From: Thuidium tamariscinum
Lineage: Eukaryota; Streptophyta; Bryopsida; Hypnales; Thuidiaceae
Reading direction: 5' to 3'
DNA: 64,000 nucleotides
Assembly: GCA_947034885.2 (NCBI GenBank)
Contig: OZ019759.1
Coordinates: forward strand, 11,038,501-11,102,500
The position numbers and the translations under genes are program-made. The notes under the pieces are model-generated. The model saw only the letters and a list, made by a program, of their open reading frames with translations, was not told the DNA's origin and did not search any database. Below, in pieces: positions 47,101 through 58,764 of the stretch; within the stretch, counting starts at the first letter, position 1; the number at the start of each line of letters is the position of its first letter.

Positions 47101-50030
47101 AAGTGAAAACGGCCATTGCCGAGGGTAGGGTACCGCAAGTGACTATAGGTCAAGACGAAAATGGTAACATTGTCCGTTATAAATCTCAGTTTTTCAATGC
47201 GCTGAAGCTGGCCGCCCACGCTGTAGTGCAAGACGCTTACATAAATGTCACAGATCAAGAAACAATGAATGAAATAATGGAAGAGGTCGGAAGGCAATTT
47301 GTGGTGCCTGAGCCTTTGTCTGCTGGAATGGTGGAATCATACTTGAAAGGTTACTTCAAGAGATGTAGATCTGAATACCACATATTGTGGATAAAATACA
47401 GGGACAAAAAGAAATCGGACGGCTGTAAACAAGCGGCGTGGTTGCAATTGATAGATTATTGGAAGTCCGGAGATGGGAAGAAGGAATTCGGCAAAGAGAA
47501 GGAGAATGCGACAATGGAGAAATTCAAATTGGTACATCTTCTGACCTTGTAATTGTTGTTTCTATATTGAGCATCAAAATATACGTGCATGCAGTATGTG
47601 CGGAAAGGTATGAATTCATGTGTGTACCACAGTGTATATGAGAACTCCAATGTGTCGGACTACACAGAGTAGGGAAACACTGAGAACAGAGAGAAGTCAG
47701 TAGAAGAAGGTATTCAGAGGAAGAGGAAGATAGTTCATTTGGTGATGTTGAAACCGCAATAGAACGGCAGTGAACGTCATTGAGGAACGTAGACAGTGCA
47801 GCCTGCATTGAGGGGGTCAGTGATTGGTTCAGGAGTGTCCTTGTTCAGTATGGCACATTTATTGCCGTTGCATACAAATGGACTTCGCCGTGAAGGGAAG
47901 TTGTTGACATCTTTAGCACTCATTCTTGTGATACCGTTGGATGCTTTCGATACTTGATGAGTTCCTGCATCTTAGTTGAAGGTCAATGGAAAAGAAATAA
48001 TTCATGTTTGCTGGTGTGGGCTCATGCACTGCCGTTCGTCGTGGAAATGTGACAGGGTAAGAAGCTTCAGTCACCTGCAGAGTGGTTAGGAGAGAAAGTG
48101 GGCATCGTCGATGGAAAGGATGGAGGGTCAGGTGTGGAGAACATGGAAAAATCGGTAAGCTAATAGAATTGAAATGGGAAATGGAGGAATGATTTCTTGG
48201 CGTTGTGAAGAAATGATGAATTCACCTAATTCTTATCCTGTTGAAAGTGGAATTTGTAGATGGCAGGACTCATTGGCATTCGACTATAGTAGTCATCCGA
48301 ATAGAGCAGCGGCGGTCATTAAAGAGTCGAGGCACGCTATGACGGACATTAGCAACGAACTGCATAGAGCAATGGACACGATAATGTCCAGTTTTGAAGC
48401 AAGATGTGTGTCCTTGCAATCGTTAGCATTGCAGAAAGAGCATGGAAGAGCAAGTGGCAATGTAATGGAAAGTGAAGGTCTCAGAACCATGAAGGTTGTG
48501 AGTCAAACACCTGAAGAGGTTCTAAGTAGTCTGCGTCAACCTACCACTGCTGAACGGGAGAGTGAAGTTTCTCCATCGGTTGTTCCGAACTCGGATATGC
48601 TGAGACGAGTATCGGACAAACAGAAATTAGTTGAGGAGAGTCCCGGTGCGAAAGATGGAATGAAAGAGACGTTGGCCAAATTCAACAACAAAGCCTCTGT
48701 GAATGACTCAGAGCCAAAAGGGTAGTCTGTGATCGGAAAAGGAAAAGCGGAGGTGAGGCAGAATAATGAGAGGAAGACAGTAGTTTCGAAAGAAGTGACT
48801 CTTCTCCTGTCATCAGATGGGTCGTCAGATGGAGTGCATTTTAACCGCCCTGCGGGAACGATGAGCAGGGGGGGGAAGACATCACAAGCATATCAAAAGC
48901 AGTGTACACAGAAGAGATTGAAGGATGGAAAGGGCAGTCTATACAACCAGGAAGTTCTTTGAAGATATCAGGGAAGCGTCCGAATGTTGGCTTCCAGAAT
49001 CAGAATGAAATGCGGCCAGTTCAGAAGCAGGCAAACGAGCATGTGAAGGAGGAAAGTGTCATGAAAGACCAGAGCGGAAGTGGTCGTCATGTGAAGCATG
49101 GAGGAAGTAAAGGGAATTCCTCGAACGATGCCGGCCTTCCTGTGCATTTAGGTGATCCTGATTCGGAGGAGCAATTGGAGTGCGGGTCGGAGGAGGAGAT
49201 GCAAGAACCAGACGGTATTGAGGAAGAGGAGGACGACGAAAGCGAGAAAGAGGAGCCACCAGTTTTGCAGAGGGAAGTAGTGAAGCGGAAATTGGACTCC
49301 CAGTACAGTGGGATTTCTGTAAACAAGCAGGCCAAGGAGAAAGGAAATCGGAAAAGTAGTAGAGGAGTTGTGAAGAAGCAAAAGATCATTCAAGTAGATG
49401 CTTCCGTTTTGAAGAAGTTGCAGTTCTATAAGCGTCCGAAGAACTCGGTGAGATATTTCATTTCATCGAAGGGAATTGTGAATAGTGTCTGTTGCTCTTT
49501 TTTCATGCTAATTCCAATTACTGTAGTGTAGCTGGTGGACAACTGAGTGTAAGGAACAGAAAGACTTGTGATGCATATTTATGTCATGACTGCAGCAGTT
49601 CATGTTCACATGTACGTTAGACATGTTTTCTACTGAAGGATGAACAAACTGTCAACGATTTCAGGTTTCATGTGTTGTGCAGAACCCAATAAAAACAAGG
49701 ACGCGGGTGTGGGTTCTGCATCCGAAGTTTCCGGGGAAAGTGGTGGCGGAAGCAAATGCTGGTGTCAATCGGAAGTCAAGGTGTGTGGACTCAGCTAATG
49801 AACTCTGTAAAGAAGGGCAGCAGATGATTTCAGTGGTGAGAGTTCTGTACAAAAATACACCTATCATGTATGACGTGAACTCACGATTCCCTAAGCAAGT
49901 GAGCTACCTGGACCAAGCGGAAGGTGTGCCGAACATGCCAGTCTTGTGGTGCGTGTGTCATCTCATAGAAATTCCACCGATCGATCAAATAACGAGGTTG
50001 CTAGGGGAGTTCATCCAGCCTTTGTCTTAG
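44195..50030 (+). pseudogene. CACTA TnpA-like protein (Transposase_24-like plus late CACTA domain)
   Basis: In CACTA (En/Spm) elements such proteins bind element ends and assist the TNP2 transposase. Exons read by phase: 44195-44319 (M..RYRWKCQLHSMSSAKIRIEE), an uncertain link, 44627-44749, 44870-44923, 45067-45114, 46350-47531, 48056-48154, 48267 to about 49447 and 49665-50027; all joints from 44749 on are phase 0. The N-half is rich in Gly, Pro, Gln and Ser (QPPPMQYPQ, APPPQSSEL). Codons 47000-47500 resemble Transposase_24: GQDENGNIVRYKSQFFNALK, FVVPEPLS, KGYFKRCRSEYHILW, QAAWLQLIDYWKSGDGKKEF. 49140-49260 is acidic. The last exon (WVLHPKFPGKVVAEANAG, then ISVVRVLYKNTPIMYD, VLWCVCHLIE) resembles the C-terminal domain of many plant CACTA proteins. 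Breaks: TAG 48723-48725 and a shift at the G8 run 48868-48875; the frame stays coding-like past TAG 50028-50030. Confidence 0.65.
48868..48875 (+). other. G8 run where the reading frame changes
   Basis: Before this run the exon reads in the frame of 48267; after it the protein-like frame is the one containing SISKAVYTEEIEGWKG. A length change in the G8 run explains both. It may be a true frameshift in a decaying gene or a homopolymer sequencing error. Confidence 0.6.
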
Positions 50031-50341
50031 GATACAGAGAACACTGACTCCGAATTGAAGGACAGTATGAGGAAAGCGAAGAAGAACTGTAAGGGTGGAG
50101 TGGTGAAAGACAAGAAGAAGGGCCGCATATAGAATGGGGGGTCCAGTGCAGCGCAGTCTTCCAAAGTGGGGAGGACAGTTCTGAGATCAGCGAACGCTTG
50201 AGGACTAAGACACCGCTGTTGAGTAAAAGTTATTACGAACAGGCAAGAATTCGTTGAACATTTGGTGCAGAAGCCTGAGTGCATGCATATTCAGTAGTCT
50301 TTGAAGATGTTCTTCTACTTCTTGTTTCAATTCGGTGGCAG

Positions 50342-51640
50342 AATAGGGCGGATGAAAGAAAGAGTTTTGCGAAGTACATGGAGTATTTTTTTACTGATTT
50401 TGAGAGGCCGAGGAATGGGTAAAGATGGCCTGCTTGGAGGAATACCTGTTTATAGACACTCTGACCATGAGGGATGTTGCTGTCTCTGTAGTGCTTAGGA
50501 TGCATAGACGTGATGGAGGTCTCATGATGAGCACTTCAAGAGCATCGCGGAGTGAGGCATTCCACATGTAAGTGGAGGCTTCACACATAATATGGTTCCA
50601 TATGAGTTCAGGATATGGTAGAGTTTGCAGTTATGAATGGAATAAAGTGTGTAGGTGGGCAGTGGTTGAGTCGTTGTCATGTGCCTAAGAATCTCAACAT
50701 TGAGAGAAAACAGGGGCTTTGAAGAAGAGAAGGGGAGCTCTGATGTCGTTGGGTATGAGATGACGCAGTGGGTAGGAAGTGAGAGCTATATATGAAAGCG
50801 ATTCAGGTGTTGTTGAATTCAGTTACTACTATATATTTAAATGAAAATGTTGTTGCAATGAGGTCGACGTTGTTGTGAGGAATTCCTCTCATTCTGAGAC
50901 CGAGAAATGTTGTGACGAAAAGGTTGTCCTAGTTCGTTGACCCTGCATTGTTGATAGTAATTTTTCCCATGCGCGAACTTCAGGCAGCCTAGTAAATTGG
51001 GAAGAGTTCAAGAGAATTTATTGAAGGGGGAGGAGTGAATGATGGTGGGTGTCTTTAAAAATTCGGAAATCAAAATGTCCTCATGGGGTTTGATGAAGTT
51101 CTAGACTTTGTATTTCGAAGAGAGTGATGCTCTGAAGTCGTAAGTGGTAAGTGGAAATCACTTGCAGGACTCCCTGGGATATTTCGCAAGGATTTTGCGT
51201 AGTGTATGATGACATGATCATACATGACAGATTGGATGACGCCTCCCTGTGAAGGTATGTAGGTGATCGGATAATGAGTAACATACGTTTTTTCGTGACA
51301 AGTGAGGGCATGCTTCCTTGTTTCCAACTGTTGTTGACGTACGGCAGTGTGATTTGGAGAGTCGACGATAATGGTAGAGTATTGTAAATCATGACTACGT
51401 TACTATTGAAGAATGAGTGCATGCTTAGGTCTGACGTCACGTAAATTCGCCTTTAATGATAAATGTAGGTTCTTCGCTTGCCAAGCGACTTATTCAATGT
51501 CTCTGAACGTAAGTGTGAAGTGCACTTTCTTTTTTCTCCAGGAGTGACTGTGGTGTTGCGGTTCATGATTGAGGGCCTGGGAACGTAGTCCCTTCCATGT
51601 TAGTGAGGTTCATTTGTATAATAGGTAGGTGTTTTCTAGC
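50342..51640 (+). pseudogene. Possible Ulp1-like (C48) tail of the TnpA-like gene
   Basis: After an acceptor at 50334-50341 an exon gives NRADERKSFAKYMEYFFTDF to a donor at 50419. A further coding-like stretch (50426-50570) contains MACLEEYLFIDTLTMRDV. At 51542, after a strong acceptor (TTTTTTCTCCAG), the frame gives SDCGVAVHD, like the catalytic-Cys motif of Ulp1-type SUMO peptidases (DCGV). Plant CACTA and Mutator genes often carry such a domain after the C-terminal CACTA domain, which fits the position. The His motif was not found with confidence, the exons are not fully linked, and a TGA follows nine codons after SDCG. Weak; could be chance. Confidence 0.25.
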
Positions 51641-53830
51641 ACATTTCACGTAATCCTTGCTTAGGAGGTACCGTGTGTTATTTGAAGAAGATGACACTAA
51701 GTTGGAGACAGCATGAATGAGTTGTTTTGCCTTTCTCGTGTCGAGTCCAAGGTCCGTGTTGTAGTTGCTTCGGTTCATGACGAAGTGAAGTATCATGAAT
51801 GGAAGGTGACATACTGATGTGAGCCTATAGTGATGGGACTTCTAGGAAGACGACAGTATGATAGTGTGCGTTTGATGAAAGAGGAGAGTGGGGACTACTG
51901 ATGGTGGAGTTGTGCAGTGCTATACGGTTCATTCAGAAAGCAATTCCGGAGAACCCAGATGTGCGAATAATCGTTGCAGGTGAGCGGCCTTCGGATGCTT
52001 CTCCATATGAAGAGGGTGACGTGGCGTCGGAGTCACCAGTATGACGCGTGCGTTTTGCAGAACAGGAGAGTAGGTGTGAAGTTTCATCCCGAGGGTACGG
52101 CATGTTTTTTGAACAAGAAATTCACAGCGTCTTGAGCAGGGAATTCTCAAGGCCAATGGGGGCATGAGATGTGAAGCACACCGTGTCGATGACATAGCGC
52201 GGCATGTGATGTAGACAAAGAACATCCAACGTGGTGAGACAGTGAAGGTAAGCAAGGTAATTCCAAGAAAAGTTCAACGGTGGAATGAACGGAAGATAGT
52301 GATGAGCGTTGCGTATCCTTTCATTTGGACGTATTTTGTATAGTGAAGTCATGGAATAAATGCAGTGAACTGTGCATGTCTTTTTGGCGGTTTTAGGTGA
52401 CGTCGCGAAGACTTTAAAGTCCTCTCGTGTGCTCGGCACTGAAGGGAACGATAGCCGTTTTCGCGGAACTGATGTGTATAATGGATGTGAATATGCAGTT
52501 CTGCGAAATTTAGGGAGACTTTGCTTGGAAGGGCCGTTACCAAGAGGTCAATGATGTGGTTGTGCACAGATAGTGTCGCTGGTGCATTCATTGGAGTGCT
52601 ATTCCAATGCACTCATGTGAAGTTGGGATTTTTAGAGGACGAAGAACATGGCGGATCTCCTCGGGGGATAGATTATGTTTCCGGAGAAGTGCACATGAAG
52701 TGACTTCAGAATCCGCAGAGCTCAGTGCAATTGCTATGGTTTTTAGGCGCCTTGTTCACTAAACCCTAGCCAGGAACAGAAGATCGTGAAGACAAGTAGT
52801 GATGCAGAGAGTGCATGTGCGTCATGGAATGCAGTTTTCAGGAAGTGGCAGTGCATGCATGGTCAAGGACTATAGAACATGGCGTTTCCCTTGTACGTTA
52901 ATTCAGTTGTGCACAGTGAACTGTAGTTGCAAAGTACAGATGGTCATGCGTGCTTTATTCTTCAGCATGTGCATTTCTATGTATTACGCACATACAAACC
53001 ATACGCACCTGATGCACATGTACCTTACGCACAAAATTAAGCAGCGATGGTCATTGACACATATGCAGGTGTTCATGACTGAAATGTTAATGCAAAAATT
53101 CTTCTATACGTATGCAATAGATTGAACTTGGGTCATTTTCTGTGAATGTGTTAATCATTATGCGCGCGTAGCAAAACTGAATAATGTGATTATAGTGCGC
53201 ACAAAGAGAAGCAGACCTTTCTATGTACATGAGCATATTCAATAAAATGAAAACGATGCATGCTGAGGACATGCATGAATGCGATTACAGGAAGAAGAGT
53301 GTTATGTGCGTGTACGCGCGCGAGTGCAATGAAGTGAACAGATTATGTCACTGATGTAGTTTTGCAGACAATGAACCATGTACTGAAGTAAAACATAAGT
53401 CTTCGAGGAATTAACAAATGAAATAAAAATTTTGTGTCTCTCTTGATGAATGGCATGTCCTTGAATTGGAAACTGGAATGCTGTATCTGTGTACGCGTGT
53501 GCGTGCACCCAATTAAAGTACAAGTGTGCATGCGTGAACAGTTAATGAAAACTGAAATCATGTATGAGTTTAGTTTCAGATGCAATATAGAAGTGACTGA
53601 ATTGAGAAGGTAGAAGTCCTCCACATGCAGGCGATGTCATATATCATTTCCCATACGTAGTGAATCTTTGAATTCTACATATGTACGTACGTAGTGGAAC
53701 TTTGGTTGCTTGACAGTTAAAAAAAAGCGTGACTACCAAAAAATTCAATTGCGTACCGTAGTCAAAACCATGCGCACAAAAACATAGTAAAAAGATCGAC
53801 ACTTAACTTCCGAGTGGGGTCTTTTTTTAC
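51641..53830. other. Spacer between convergent CACTA-type genes, alternating Pu-Py tracts
   Basis: No secure exon. From about 52800 the sequence is rich in ATGCAC/GTGCAT motifs. Two tracts of alternating purine and pyrimidine (GTGCGTGTACGCGCGCG near 53307-53325 and GTACGCGTGTGCGTGCA near 53491-53507) could adopt Z-DNA. Repeated short motifs like these are sometimes seen in the subterminal parts of CACTA elements, but no CACTA terminus was identified. Confidence 0.4.
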
Positions 53831-56403
53831 CATGTTTTGTTATAGTGATGGAATCGCGGCAATCGGTTGCTTCCTCCTCGGTCATATCGACCATTGCCGT
53901 CGCGGGTGCCTTCTGTAACGATACAGTGCTCGGACCTCCTGGGGCATTGTGCTCGATGAACAACGCACTGTGTTGTGGAACTTCACCACCTCGCCGAATT
54001 GGACTGGCGCTGCGACTTATATTGCCAGAAGGTTTGGTCTGTGCCACCATAAAAGACTTGAGCATTTCCTCCATGCGACTTTGTGATTCACCGATTTTTT
54101 CTTCAAGGCGTGAAACACTTTCTTCCATGTCGACAACACTCGTGCGAACCTCATCCATGTCTGTCCCCTACTGAAGTGCAGCCTTTCTCTTCTCCACTTG
54201 CTGCCGGGTATATTCTCGCGCGACTTTGTCGGTAATTTCGGTTTGGTAGGGCTTCCGACCGTGTTGTAACGTCTGCATGCAATTTGAACAAGTCACACAA
54301 AATTAATTTCTGCGGAATCTGCAGGACACACCTTTCCTGAGACTTCATGTTCTACACAGGAGGGCATCGACATACAAGACACCTGAACTCCCACACGATT
54401 CGGTTGCTCATACCTCTATGAACTGCATTACGATACTCTAGAATTTGCCTTCGATAAGAGCAAGGCGGCCATGAAGATGAACTGCAAAACACTGACTGTG
54501 ACAACAACTACTTGCTCATTAGAACTCAGTACAACATCATGCGTTTGAACAGAGCTTTACCAGCTTTACTATGGCATCTTTCCCAATGGCTTTCAACTAA
54601 GCCACCTTTGAACCTTTGCCCTGAGAAATGGACCTCATATGCTCAGACAAAATGTGAGAGTCCTCCGTGTTCCGTCGACGGACCAATGTGTTCCATTGCT
54701 CCTAGGTTACATCAGCAGGCTTCAACTGACCTGCATCGATTAACGTGTTCAATCTCCAGCGAGTGGTTATGAGCACCTTGGTAACAATGGGCCCAACCCA
54801 CTTCTCACTGAGTCTGAAAGATTGGCCTAGCATGTCCCAATCTGCATTACAACACTCCACACAACAATTAGTGAGTTCTCTGTTGCAACATCAAGTTAAA
54901 GGTTTAATTTGTATCTGCTATCAACAACGGTGTCACTATTGCCCGAAATGGTGTAAGGCGACTTCAGAAACGACTGAAGACAATACAGTAATCTAATACC
55001 ACACATCTGATTTCCTTATATGATAATGACGCACCGTGAACAGTAGACGACAACTACTGAGAATCCCATTTCAAACCTAGATGAAGTTCAACGCACCCTT
55101 GTACAGTCGCGTGAAAAGTTGCGATCTCAGAGGCGTTGGCTGGGACTCCCAATTTGCAGTGGGGTCCAAACTCTTTGTATACTTCTTTATGTCGTCAGCC
55201 AGGCATTCCTTCATGCTGCCCCAAGGTGCGCCATTGATGTCAAGCGTCACTAGCTTCTTCATGACTTTGTCCCGACCATGGTGACTTCGACCCACTCTCG
55301 TCGACCCTGTCCCAATATCATCGCTGCCATCGGAATGAGTGTAGACGCCATCTGTGTCGTCCTGGCTGCTAAAACGCGGTCAACACAGAAGCTAGGAAAG
55401 GTCAGTACATGTTAGAAGAAGTAACTCAGTACACTTTCTTTACCAAGAACCGAGTGTGGGGACATGAAGCACAACGTGCACGTTGTGCTCTTACTTGCAC
55501 TGCGAAGATGCAGATCCGTAGCAGTAGAGACTTCGACCAGTCACACATGACACTAAACTAACATCCTCTATGCAATTCGTTAGGCATGAATAGGGGGTGC
55601 ACATTGGAAAAAAAAGGGGCCTTCTGAGCTTGCCTGCAGCGTCAGTAGGATGATACGACGATCATGACAGAATTAGCGCTCTACCAACGACAAGAAGTGA
55701 TCAGTTCTACTACAAATTCCTAAAGACATGCACATACCCTTTAACACTATATCATGATGTCATGGTACATCCTCCTTTTCAGAATACCACTTGCATAAGT
55801 TGCATTGGCTGACACTGAATTTGCCATACTCAAGAGCATCGATGAGTTCTACTGTGGGATGCCGTTCAATTCAGGAAATTGTGACTACTCCACAAGAAAC
55901 TAGATGTCCACCATGACATCTGCACATGACAGTTGCAAATAAGATGTGCTGTACAAGACATCCCGAACACATTTTCCTACTCACTGCAATTGGATGCACA
56001 TCCACATCAACCACACACCCAACACTATGCAGACAGAAATGAAAAAGACATTAATTCACAAATACACTGAATAGACTAACCTCCAGTCACTGTCGTCAGA
56101 GGACTCATGTTGCGCCTGTGAATCTGAATTGGCACGGTCAACGAACCTCTGCTTCTTCGGCACATGTGTCTGGGCATGGGATTTCCCCTTTCCTTTGCCG
56201 GCATTGGAAGACAGCCGCTCATGACTTTGTTTACTTCTTTGTTCTGCGTCCGGTCGCACTTGCATCTGCTCTATGCGACAACAGTCCTTTGCGGGTACTC
56301 CGTCCGCTTTTGAAGACAGAACCTTCTTCTTCAGCGTTTTACTTCCACTGCCAGTCATTCTGAGTGCTGCTGTTGACCACTGAAGCGAACGCTGCTTCTT
56401 CTT
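53831..56403 (-). pseudogene. Transposase_24-type CACTA protein (TnpA-like), broken
   Basis: Minus-strand exons joined by phase: 56403-56081, 55368-55097, 54841-54606, 54272-53831. The first is basic and Lys/Ser-rich (TGSGSKTLKKKVLSS), a likely DNA-binding or nuclear-signal region ending SSDDSDW. The next three give the Transposase_24 (Ptta/En/Spm) order: LVTLDINGAPWGS, DPTANWESQP, LRSQLFTRLYKG, DWDMLGQSFRLSEKWVG, TTRWRLNTLI, EQWNTLVRRRNTED, then LQHGRKPYQTEITDKVARE. A coiled coil follows (MDEVRTSVVDMEESVSRLEE, then KIGESQSRMEEM), usual in these proteins. In-frame TAGs lie at 54704-54702 and 54170-54168. It is tail-to-tail with the plus-strand TnpA-like gene and divergent from TNP2. The start is not fixed; an upstream exon may be 57634-57320. 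The last exon ends at a donor (CATG|GTAAAA), so more sequence may follow. Confidence 0.75.
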
Positions 56404-57301
56404 CTACGCAGTTACGACATGCAAGAGAATGAGTTAGTGTCATACCATTCTAAGCTTGTTTTCAGAATTGAAAGCACGGTACACCATTGCATCGGTACAC
56501 CAGTACTTCTTCAGCCGAGACAAAAGACACTGACATCTTTGTCACTCACGATCCTTACTACAGTACGCAACAGGCATGACGGAAAGCAGAGATGCATGAC
56601 CGCCACTAAGCTCACTGTACTAGAAGACATCGCTATCACCTTTCTGAACGTCACCAATTCACAGAAAAGCATGACCAGCAAGACCTGGACTTGTAATTCA
56701 CAACAGTCCTGTGCAGGTAGCTGCAGTTAGAAAATGAGTGCGACTCTATGAACAACGTCCCCATAGCATACACATTCAACAAATTAGCTCTCCCACGCTT
56801 CTGGAAGCGCATGCGCTGCAGTACTGTAGAAAATTGACAGTCACTTCGTAAGTAAGCAGGACAGACTATGAGTCCAACGATTCCATCAAGCATCAGTGAC
56901 ACCGAAGTGTACACAACAAACTGGTACGTATGAACTACCTCAACTACTCACAGTTCGACTCCACAAACACTTGTGTCAACACTGATCAAACGCTACTTCG
57001 TGGTACAAAGAACGTCTGGAGAAACACGTTGGATGTTGCAGAAAAACTGAGAGGGATGAATACTTCAGTGCAAGGACCATATATAGACGTCATGCAAGAC
57101 TGCAAAAACTAGACAATTCCCTAATATCGCCTACTGATTCCAAGATGTAGCCTATGGCCGCAATGGCATTCCTACTTGCATGAGGTCATCTGATCACATC
57201 CACGGTTGCATTTCATGTGGTAATACGACCTGGAGTGTGTAGTCACACCACCTATGAAACAACAGGTACGCAACGTGGCATTGGCAAAGACGGCGGGTCA
57301 T

Positions 57302-57634
57302 TCAAGGCCCCATACGTACTGTTGGAAGTCGACCTAATCTTGCACTTGAAGTTGCTTCTCCAGCTAGTCTCTCCATGTCGCTTGCTCTACGCCTTGTTCT
57401 CCCTCCATTCCGCGAGCGCCATTGCGAAACATCAGTTCCAGACCGCTGTTCGAGGTTGGTGCGCCATGCACACCGAGGTCCGATCGCAACTTCTTCAGCC
57501 AGGTGCGTCAAGAAATTCTGGAATACCCTCACAGCAGCATCACTCACTTCTGTTTCAGCGTCTCCCGAGCACCCTGAACTCTGCGTCCCCTCTCCAATTG
57601 TCCCGACACTTTGTCGGAGACGTTCCACTTCCAT
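57302..57634 (-). CDS. Possible first exon of the minus-strand CACTA gene
   Basis: An open frame of 110 codons starts with ATG 57634, shortly downstream of a telo-box on the minus strand (AACCCTAATTTTC, near 57675-57690), as at plant gene starts. The protein contains DAAVRVFQNFLTHLAEEVA and an Arg-rich part. A donor-like ACA|GTACGT occurs near its end (about 57320). A link to the exon at 56403 is inferred from strand and spacing only. I do not recognise a domain. Confidence 0.35.
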   Translation of the reverse strand: MEVERLRQSVGTIGEGTQSSGCSGDAETEVSDAAVRVFQNFLTHLAEEVAIGPRCAWRTNLEQRSGTDVSQWRSRNGGRTRRRASDMERLAGEATSSARLGRLPTVRMGP

Positions 57635-57690
57635 GTCTCACTGACCACTGCAGTGCGCCAGCCTCGCAATCATGAAAATTAGGGTTAGCG

Positions 57691-58434
57691 AATGAGGACG
57701 GAATTCCGGAAAACAAAAGCAGTGCAGTTGTGACGTTACCTGACGCTGCGACACGTGGCATGACACTTGGGTCGCCATCCACGCCAACAAACGTGGAATG
57801 TTACCGTTTGCTTCATGTCTTTCGTGGCGCCGGAAGCTCTACCTGCACACACACTAACTCCCTGCTCTTTAATCAGTGCTGTCGATATGAGTATTGAATC
57901 CTTTAGTAAAACCAATTCCAAATTTCAAAGCGTCGCTGCCAATCTACGTCTGGAACACTGTTGCTGTCGCTTATGTACTACGCTTTCTTTCAAATTCCGC
58001 TCACTCCATGACAAGGAGTTCCTGTAGTCAGTACTAACGATGAGTATTCACATGTTTGCAGCAGGGTTTACCGCTACTTTCGAGCTACTACGATTATCTC
58101 TTCTGCAAGCTTTGTGTCTTTGAAGGAAAACTGTGAATACGGAACGCAACACCGTATTTCAAAACCCCACCTGCAGAGCTCAGGTCAGCCATACATGAAG
58201 TATTCACAGAAGTGTGGAACACTGTTTCCTTGAATTGATGGTTCTGTTAAATTCGCTGCCCATTTCACTCCTACTTAGGTCGATCCCGCACTTTTCTGTA
58301 GCGTCCTTGTTGTGAGAGCGGTGAACAATTTCCTCTTGGAAAACAAAAATGCCTACTAATTATCAGACCACATCAGTCCATTCTTATTAGTGCAACATTA
58401 TCGTTGTTTGTACAAGTATTGACATTACTATAGC
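57691..58434. other. Region between the minus gene and the 109-codon ORF
   Basis: No secure gene; it should hold the promoter of the minus-strand gene. Frames of 60-86 codons here overlap each other and show no domain. Confidence 0.35.
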
Positions 58435-58764
58435 ATGTTGTTTGCTGAGTTCGAGGATACGGATACAACAACTACCCAAGAAGATGAAGAGCTCTCGCTG
58501 TATTCCCAGTTCCAGAATTACGAAGCTGCGTATGCACAGTACTTACAGGACCTTCTCTTTCATTACATGGAGCACATGTCTTGGTATGACCTAGGCTTCG
58601 TGCGCATAAAAGATTTCATGCCCCAAACTCTGACTGAGGTTTACAACAACAACCTGTATTGCATGTCATGGTTCTACCATGGTGTTTTTCCCTTTGACTC
58701 TGTGGAAGAAGACTACGAGAACTGGCTAAGTGAACTAGTACTTTTAGACATGTTGAAGACGTAG
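58435..58764 (+). CDS. Hypothetical 109-aa acidic protein
   Basis: A complete frame from ATG 58435 to TAG 58762-58764 with protein-like composition: an acidic Thr/Glu-rich N-terminus (FEDTDTTTTQEDEELS), then aromatic-rich segments (YAQYLQDLLFHYMEHMSWYD, FYHGVFPFDSVEEDYENWLS). No signal peptide or membrane segment is evident. No splice sites are needed. It lies between the divergent minus-strand Transposase_24 gene and TNP2, so it could be a small accessory gene of the same element or an unrelated host gene. I recognise no family, and there is no clear TATA box. Being intact among broken neighbours makes it worth attention; chance cannot be ruled out. Confidence 0.4.
   Translation: MLFAEFEDTDTTTTQEDEELSLYSQFQNYEAAYAQYLQDLLFHYMEHMSWYDLGFVRIKDFMPQTLTEVYNNNLYCMSWFYHGVFPFDSVEEDYENWLSELVLLDMLKT

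Noticed and set aside
51081-51440. 119-codon minus-strand ORF
   Set aside because: It lies opposite coding-like plus-strand patches and is low in protein-like features; treated as a shadow frame.
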